Of a DNA stretch of 6,870 nt, positions 1 through 4,698 are shown piece after piece. The notes under the pieces are model-generated. The model had not been told where the DNA came from, made no database searches, and saw only the letters and a list, made by a program, of their open reading frames with translations. The translations under genes were made by a program, and so were the position numbers. This DNA is from an uncultured Clostridia bacterium (lineage in GTDB: Bacteria > Bacillota > Clostridia > Oscillospirales > Acutalibacteraceae): NCBI GenBank assembly GCA_944381295.1, contig CALWKP010000032.1:1-6870 (forward strand), written 5' to 3'. Positions within the stretch are counted from its first letter, which is position 1, and each line of letters begins with the position of its first letter.

Positions 1-582
1 ATTGCAGATCACGGTGCTGCCTTTTGCACAGGACGCTGCAATCATCAGATTTTCGGTGGCGCCCACACTCGGGAACCGCAGCCGCAAAATTTCCCCATGC
101 AATCGGCCGTCCACAGAACATTCCAAACTCCCATGATCTTCCTGGATGCGCAGCCCCATCTTTTGCAGGGCCTCCAGATGCATATCGATCGGTCTGGGCC
201 CTAACTCGCAGCCGCCCGGAAAAGTCAAACGTGCTTTTCCTAGCTTGCTCACGATCGCTCCCAAGAGGACGATCGAAGAACGCATTTTTCTCATCAGACA
301 ATCCGGAACATCCCCGGTACTCACTCCCGAAGGATCTACCGCCAGAACTGTGCCTTCCCGCTGCACCTTACACCCTAACGTGCGTAGGATATCTACGGAA
401 GTATCCACGTCCGACAGGGCAGGGCAGTTATGTAGCACACATTCCGACGGGCACAAGATAGACGCTGCCAAGATCGGAAGCGCGCTGTTTTTGGCTCCGT
501 GAACAAACACTTCCCCCTGTAACCTGCTCGGCCCTTCGATCAAAAACTCTGCCACTTCCAACACCCTTTCCCTGCTATTCAT
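1..582 (-). CDS. murA: UDP-N-acetylglucosamine 1-carboxyvinyltransferase MurA, N-terminal 194 residues (3' end outside window)
   Basis: MurA transfers enolpyruvate from phosphoenolpyruvate to UDP-GlcNAc, the first committed cytoplasmic step of peptidoglycan synthesis. The reading frame is open to the window edge, giving 194 of the family's usual 420 or so residues. Visible motifs are GAKNSALPI (29-37, containing the conserved Lys-Asn pair K31/N32), MRSSIVLLGA (100-109), the active-site loop GGCELGPRPIDMHL (123-136) and FPSVGATENLM (170-180). C125 aligns with the catalytic cysteine that fosfomycin alkylates (Cys115 in E. coli), so this is the Cys and not the Asp form. An in-frame TAA lies shortly upstream. 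I drew the start at ATG 582, but GTG 555 is a serious alternative: it has AAAGGGTG six bases upstream and gives a family-like N-terminus (VAEFLIEGP). The gap to murG is 44 bases with no terminator, so the two are probably cotranscribed. Whether it is the MurAA or MurAB type cannot be told from this part. Confidence 0.95.
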   Translation of the reverse strand, partial: MNSRERVLEVAEFLIEGPSRLQGEVFVHGAKNSALPILAASILCPSECVLHNCPALSDVDTSVDILRTLGCKVQREGTVLAVDPSGVSTGDVPDCLMRKMRSSIVLLGAIVSKLGKARLTFPGGCELGPRPIDMHLEALQKMGLRIQEDHGSLECSVDGRLHGEILRLRFPSVGATENLMIAASCAKGSTVICN

Positions 583-626
583 GCGCTTCACTTTTCCATA
601 TTATGCAGGGACGTGTTCTGAGTGTG

Positions 627-1742
627 CTAAGAAAGAATTTCCCGGATGATCTTATAAATCCGTTCGTTTGCGTCGAGAATCGCCATTCCCTTCGCATTTT
701 TCCCGAAAACTTCAGTGCCGCCGGGCTTGCGGAAAATTTCTTCCACCTTCTGGCACAGTGCCTCTCCTGTAAGATCTTTTTCTTCCAGGATTTCCGCCGC
801 ATTTCGGCGAACAAGGGCCATTGCATTATGATATTGGTGATTTTCCGCCACATTCGGCGAAGGAATCAGGATAGAAGCCTTTCCTTTCGCCTGGAGTTCG
901 CTTAATGTGATAGCCCCGGCCCGGCAGATCACCAGATCTGCTGCCGCCAAACATTCCGGCATATTATCAATGTATTCTCTCAGGTGGATATTTGGTGCGT
1001 TGTCCAGATGAACACCTTTTTCTGCCAAAAGTTCCGGCATCCATTTTCCGTACTGGCCATATCCGTGTATGTGCTGATATTTTCCGCTTTTTGCGCTTTC
1101 CGCAAGCAGGTCTGCCACCGCTTCGTTGATCGTCCTGGCCCCCAGGCTCCCGCCAAACGACAGGATCAACGGCCGGCTGTCCAGCCCCAATGCCTGCCGG
1201 GAACGTTCCCGTTCCGCGCGGATGACTTCCTGCCGTACCGGATTCCCTGTGAGCACACACTTTTCCGGATGATGCAGATATTTTTGCGCATCAGCAACAG
1301 CCAGCATTACTTTATTCGCCTTTTTGGAAAGCATTTTTGTCGTAACTCCAGGAAATGCATTCTGTTCATGGATAATCGATGGGATCCCCATCCGGAGCGC
1401 TTCGCGGATCACCGGTCCGCTGACATATCCGCCTGTTCCCACGCAGATATCCGGTTGGAATTCTTTTAAAATCCGTTTGGCTTCGCCGGTCGAAGTAAAT
1501 ACACGGACAACAGTTTTTACATTCCTTTTTAAATTCGTCCAGCTTGGTTTCCGCTGGAATCCCGAGATCGTAATACTGCGGAAGTCAAATCCCGCAGCAG
1601 GGACTAGACGTTCTTCCACACCGCCCTTTGCCCCTACATACAGGATCGCGGCATCGGGTTCCTTCTCCCGGACATAGCCGGCGATTGCAAGGGCCGGATT
1701 AATATGGCCTGCTGTTCCGCCGCCCGCGAACAAGATCCTCAA
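627..1742 (-). CDS. murG: Lipid II synthase MurG (UDP-GlcNAc:lipid I N-acetylglucosaminyltransferase)
   Basis: MurG is a GT-B glycosyltransferase (GT28 family) on the inner face of the membrane. It moves GlcNAc from UDP-GlcNAc to lipid I to form lipid II. The 371 residues are full length for the family. Seen motifs are the N-terminal glycine-rich loop GGGTAGHINPALA (7-19), GTGGYVSGP (102-110), HEQNAFPG (125-132), TGNPVR (165-170), GGSLGARTIN (197-206), and the sugar-nucleotide site CRAGAITLSE (273-282) followed by IPSPNVAENHQYHNA (293-307). The start is TTG: the in-frame codons just upstream are TGA then GTT, so no earlier start is possible, and TTG at once gives the family N-terminus MRILFAGGG. 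AAAGGTG nine bases upstream supports it. It follows ftsW by 43 bases, which fits a membrane lipid-cycle operon with mraY. Confidence 0.97.
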   Translation of the reverse strand: MRILFAGGGTAGHINPALAIAGYVREKEPDAAILYVGAKGGVEERLVPAAGFDFRSITISGFQRKPSWTNLKRNVKTVVRVFTSTGEAKRILKEFQPDICVGTGGYVSGPVIREALRMGIPSIIHEQNAFPGVTTKMLSKKANKVMLAVADAQKYLHHPEKCVLTGNPVRQEVIRAERERSRQALGLDSRPLILSFGGSLGARTINEAVADLLAESAKSGKYQHIHGYGQYGKWMPELLAEKGVHLDNAPNIHLREYIDNMPECLAAADLVICRAGAITLSELQAKGKASILIPSPNVAENHQYHNAMALVRRNAAEILEEKDLTGEALCQKVEEIFRKPGGTEVFGKNAKGMAILDANERIYKIIREILS

Positions 1743-1751
1743 AACTCATCA

Positions 1752-1758
1752 CACCTTT
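1752..1758 (-). promoter_or_regulatory. Ribosome binding site of murG, selecting a TTG start
   Basis: AAAGGTG lies nine bases upstream of the TTG start of murG. An ATG only seven bases before the TTG (1749-1747) is out of frame and sits too close to this site, so spacing favours the TTG. Confidence 0.6.
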
Positions 1759-1785
1759 ATCTAAAAAATACAGTTCTCCGTTTTC

Positions 1786-3045
1786 TCAAGTTTTTTCAAT
1801 GTTGGAAGTGCGGGAAATAGACAGGACGATGCCCATCTGCGCCAGAAGCATAATCAGCGACGTACCGCCCGAACTGAAAAATGGAAGGCTGATCCCGGTA
1901 TTCGGCACCGTATTGGTTACCACCGCGATATTCAGCACGACCTGGATTCCCACTTGAAGTGTTAATCCCGCACCTAAAAGCATCCCAAATTTATCTTTCG
2001 CTTTCAGCGAAATCGTTACTCCACGCCACACCAGCAGTGCGAAGAGGATGATAATAATCAAAGCGCCAATAAAACCCAATTCCTCACAGACAATGGCAAA
2101 AATGAAGTCGTTTTGCGGTTCCGGAAGATACAGGTACTTTTGTCGGGACTGCCCTAATCCGAGCCCTAAAAGTCCACCGGAACCTATTGCCATCATGGAC
2201 TGCCGCGTCTGCCAGGTAAGGTCTTTAATCTCCGCGTTAAACGGGTCCAGCCAGGCTTCCAGACGGTTATTGGCATAGGCGAACTCCTGGGTAAAGATGA
2301 CCAGGTAAAGTACCGCTGCCACAGCCAACCCTGCCGCGGCACCAAACCACCGCAGTTTCACGCCGCCGATAAACAGCATCACACCGCCCAACATAATCAC
2401 GATAACGGTTGCGGAAATATGCGGTTCCAACACCAACAGTGCACACGTTGCCCCCAAGATCAGCATATAGGGCAAGACGCCGTACCGGAAGGTATCCATC
2501 CGTTTGAAGTTGATGGAAATCAGATGAGCAAAACTGAGGATGATCGAAAATTTTGCAATTTCAGAAGGCTGAAAATTGACAAACCCAAAATCGATCCAAC
2601 GGTGGACCTCGTTTCTTGCGGGCAAAGCCAAGACGACTGCCAACAATAAATAAGAAACCAACAATACCGGGATTGCAAACTTATGCAGGTGATGGTAATC
2701 AAAATAAGAGACCAACAGCATAATCACGACACCCGCAACAGCATACCCCGCCTGGCGTGTAATGAAGTAATAGCTATCCCCATAATAGTAGTACGCATAA
2801 GCATAGCTGGAAGAAAACAGCATGACCAATCCGATGACGATCAGGATCAGCAAAAGCATCAGGAATGGAATATCCAGACCCGAACGCACAGAGAAAACTC
2901 GGAATTTTTTCCGAATCCTTCTGGTAAAAGAAGGGGCAGCTTCTGTTTCCGGGTTTTCTGTTGTTCTGCCTTTGGGTTGCACCGGCTTTCTGGGCCGCGC
3001 GTTTCCCCTCCCGGCATCTAAAGAAGGATTTGCTTCATTCACCAT
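1786..3045 (-). CDS. ftsW: SEDS-family peptidoglycan glycosyltransferase, FtsW/SpoVE type
   Basis: Multi-pass membrane protein of the SEDS family, which polymerises lipid II into glycan strands with a partner class B PBP during septation or spore cortex synthesis. The hydrophobic core begins near residue 64 (426-residue numbering, counted from ATG 3066) and holds about ten membrane segments. Family motifs are HRWIDFG with NFQPSEIAKF (155-173), the EPH variant of the usual QPD/EPD motif (214-216), AIGSGGLLGLGLGQSRQK (293-310), LPEPQNDFIFA (314-324), EELGFIG (328-334) and NTGISLPFFSSGGTSL (389-404). I chose ATG 3045 (419 residues) because AAGGTGG sits nine bases upstream; ATG 3066 adds seven residues and has no good site. 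A basic, proline-rich cytoplasmic tail precedes the first membrane segment. The extracellular loop that normally carries the catalytic Asp is unusual (see findings). It follows mraY with no murD between them. FtsW versus SpoVE cannot be decided here. Confidence 0.94.
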   Translation of the reverse strand: MVNEANPSLDAGRGNARPRKPVQPKGRTTENPETEAAPSFTRRIRKKFRVFSVRSGLDIPFLMLLLILIVIGLVMLFSSSYAYAYYYYGDSYYFITRQAGYAVAGVVIMLLVSYFDYHHLHKFAIPVLLVSYLLLAVVLALPARNEVHRWIDFGFVNFQPSEIAKFSIILSFAHLISINFKRMDTFRYGVLPYMLILGATCALLVLEPHISATVIVIMLGGVMLFIGGVKLRWFGAAAGLAVAAVLYLVIFTQEFAYANNRLEAWLDPFNAEIKDLTWQTRQSMMAIGSGGLLGLGLGQSRQKYLYLPEPQNDFIFAIVCEELGFIGALIIIILFALLVWRGVTISLKAKDKFGMLLGAGLTLQVGIQVVLNIAVVTNTVPNTGISLPFFSSGGTSLIMLLAQMGIVLSISRTSNIEKT

Positions 3046-3054
3046 TACTTGCCA

Positions 3055-3061
3055 CCACCTT
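3055..3061 (-). promoter_or_regulatory. Ribosome binding site favouring the internal ATG start of ftsW
   Basis: AAGGTGG is nine bases upstream of ATG 3045 and lies inside the first codons of the longer frame that begins at ATG 3066. The longer start has only a weak AGG immediately against it, so the shorter product is preferred. Confidence 0.55.
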
Positions 3062-3087
3062 CCCATCCTGAAGTTGCAGGAGGAATT

Positions 3088-4107
3088 TTACAGACCTTTG
3101 ATCACCGACAGAAAGGCCACTGCTCCTCCTAAGATTGTCACAAAACTGAATACCACGCATATTTTTACCTCGCTCCATCCGCACATTTCAAAATGGTGGT
3201 GGATCGGACTCATTTTAAAAAGACGTTTTCCATGAGTCGCTTTGAAATAAAGTACCTGAAGAACTACCGAGCCAATCTCGCAAAGATAGACGATCCCCAT
3301 GGGCAGCAGCAATATCGGCATATCAATACCGAATGCCAGAGCACATACCATTCCGCCCAGGAACAGCGACCCGGTATCTCCCATAAATACTTTTGCCGGG
3401 TTAAAGTTCCAGATCAGGAATCCCATGCAGCCGCCCGCCAGGGCCGCCGAAAAGATTTCCAACCCTTTCATTCGCAGTACTCCGCACAATAGCATGCCGG
3501 TAATCGCGAAAAAGAATGTAACAGATGCGTTCAATCCGTCGATTCCATCGGTAAAATTGACAGCGTTTACCATTCCGACAATAACTAATGCCGCCAGAAT
3601 CCAATAAACGATTCCCAAATCTATGGAGCCGACAAACGGAATGATGGTAACGGTATCATCTCCGGCCAAGAACAACGAAAACAGATACGCCGCCACCGCC
3701 AAAAACTGCAAGACAAGCTTCTGCGGAGCGGTCAGCCCGAGATTTCTTTTCTTGACGACTTTGATATAATCATCAAAAAAGCCGATTGCACCAAACGCAA
3801 TTGCCATAACCATACCGCCGAAAACCTTGGTTTTCATCAACAGCGTTTCTCCGCCGAACAGTTCCCCGGAAGCCGACTCTGCATAACAGAGCGGCACACA
3901 GATTAGTATGGCAATAAAAATACCGATTATGAACATAATTCCGCCCATTATCGGGGTCCCTTGTTTTTTCTGATGCCATTTAGGACCTTCTTCACGGATT
4001 GTTTGCCCAAAATGTACCTTCCTCAAAAATGGAATCAGCCATTTTCCCAACAGCGCCGTGATTCCAAACGATAAAACCGCCGCCGCTAACGTCCAAAAAG
4101 CATTCAT
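3088..4107 (-). CDS. mraY: Phospho-N-acetylmuramoyl-pentapeptide-transferase MraY (lipid I synthase)
   Basis: MraY is the integral membrane enzyme that transfers phospho-MurNAc-pentapeptide from UDP to undecaprenyl phosphate, producing lipid I. At 339 residues it is full length. Visible family motifs are GPKWHQKKQGTPIMGG (41-56), FFDDYIK with the acidic pair D112/D113 (110-116), NAVNFTDGIDGL (181-192), NFNPAKVFMGDTGSLFLGG (234-252) and the cytoplasmic SPIHHHFE loop (300-307), so the residues known to bind magnesium and the nucleotide substrate are present. About ten hydrophobic segments separate these loops. The ATG start has AAAGGGTGG six bases upstream. It begins 21 bases after the preceding Mur-like gene and ends 42 bases before the preferred ftsW start, consistent with one transcript. 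Nothing in it looks unusual. Confidence 0.98.
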   Translation of the reverse strand: MNAFWTLAAAVLSFGITALLGKWLIPFLRKVHFGQTIREEGPKWHQKKQGTPIMGGIMFIIGIFIAILICVPLCYAESASGELFGGETLLMKTKVFGGMVMAIAFGAIGFFDDYIKVVKKRNLGLTAPQKLVLQFLAVAAYLFSLFLAGDDTVTIIPFVGSIDLGIVYWILAALVIVGMVNAVNFTDGIDGLNASVTFFFAITGMLLCGVLRMKGLEIFSAALAGGCMGFLIWNFNPAKVFMGDTGSLFLGGMVCALAFGIDMPILLLPMGIVYLCEIGSVVLQVLYFKATHGKRLFKMSPIHHHFEMCGWSEVKICVVFSFVTILGGAVAFLSVIKGL

Positions 4108-4113
4108 CTTCGT

Positions 4114-4122
4114 CCACCCTTT
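4114..4122 (-). promoter_or_regulatory. Ribosome binding site of mraY
   Basis: AAAGGGTGG lies six bases upstream of the mraY ATG, filling most of the 21-base gap after the preceding gene. It has GGGTGG in place of the canonical GGAGG, a pattern shared by neighbours in this operon. Confidence 0.55.
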
Positions 4123-4128
4123 ATTTTT

Positions 4129-4698
4129 TTATTCCAAAGCATTTCCTATGCCCACGCCCCGATTCAAGGCATCCAGGATTCCGGCAAAAGAAGCTCCACA
4201 CGCCAACGCTCCGGCTGCCGACGCCAGGAGCGTTTTTACCGAAACCATCGGCTTACTGCATAATCTTACCCGGCCGATCACCCCTACTCCAACAATTTCA
4301 AATGTCAGGTTTCCTCCAGGGGTCTCCCTCAGCCCTCGGGCTGTAAGATCCGCAAAATCGCTTTCCATGGAATACGTGAGAAACCGCTCCGCCTCTACTT
4401 TTTCCCGTAAGGGCCATGCGTAATCCACCACACAGCAGGAAAACCGACCAGGCATTACGCTGGTATCTTCCCATCCCGGAAGATATACCCCGTTTTTGCT
4501 CTCCTCTTCTGTACAGCTCTCTTTCAGTTGAATTCCTGCCGGCGCCGTCCCTTCCAACGACGCCGGATATCCACATCCTTTTAATAATTCCGAAATGATG
4601 TTCCGGATCTCTTTCTTCTGCGAAACAACGATTTTTACTGGCAGTTCCGCTGTTCTACTGATTTCTTGCGCCATCTTCTCCCGCCTTCTCTTCATCAT
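4129..4698 (-). CDS. Truncated Mur-ligase-like protein without ATP-binding loop (possible MurE/MurF-derived pseudoenzyme)
   Basis: I do not recognise a named family for this 189-residue protein, but it occupies the usual murE/murF position between the PBP and mraY. Residues 88-182 read like the end of a Mur ligase central domain: CVVDYAWPLRE corresponds to the NADDP region, FLTYSMESDFADLTA (106-120) to the 'LTYG...ADV.A' strand, and LTFEI through LLASAAGALACGAS (131-170) to the '..F.L...N..NALAAAA.AL.LG' segment. The sequence stops where a 'VPGR' would begin the C-terminal domain. Residues 21-51 could be the remains of the nucleotide-binding strand and helix, ending LEGT, but with SQKKEI in place of the TGTNGKTT loop. 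No catalytic residues are seen, so ligase activity is unlikely. Its first ATG overlaps the PBP stop (ATGA), suggesting coupled translation; ATG 4674 has a better site (AGAAGG, nine bases upstream) and may be the true start. It has no membrane segment or signal peptide. The Mur-ligase link is inferred by eye. Confidence 0.75.
   Translation of the reverse strand: MMKRRREKMAQEISRTAELPVKIVVSQKKEIRNIISELLKGCGYPASLEGTAPAGIQLKESCTEEESKNGVYLPGWEDTSVMPGRFSCCVVDYAWPLREKVEAERFLTYSMESDFADLTARGLRETPGGNLTFEIVGVGVIGRVRLCSKPMVSVKTLLASAAGALACGASFAGILDALNRGVGIGNALE
4684..4689 (-). promoter_or_regulatory. Ribosome binding site supporting the internal start of the Mur-like gene
   Basis: AGAAGG is nine bases upstream of ATG 4674, inside the frame opened by ATG 4698. 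With a further GGGAG just after it, this purine-rich run suggests the protein begins MAQEIS and not MMKRRR. Confidence 0.45.

Noticed and set aside
146..502. Plus-strand open frame of 118 codons in the stretch downstream of murG
   Set aside because: The minus strand here encodes MurA with its catalytic loop and Lys-Asn motif; this frame is its antisense shadow.
583..626. Possible terminator between murG and murA
   Set aside because: The 44-base gap shows no stem-loop followed by a T run on the transcribed strand, so readthrough is assumed.
3078..3083. AGGAGG on the plus strand near the mraY-ftsW junction
   Set aside because: No start codon follows at suitable spacing on the plus strand, and the genes on both sides run on the minus strand. 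Chance match.
4129..4698. Reading the Mur-like gene as a frameshifted full murE pseudogene
   Set aside because: The flanking gap to mraY is only 21 bases and the PBP stop overlaps its start, leaving no room for the missing P-loop or C-terminal domain in another frame. The other minus-strand frame there (4298-4576) shows no Mur ligase motifs.
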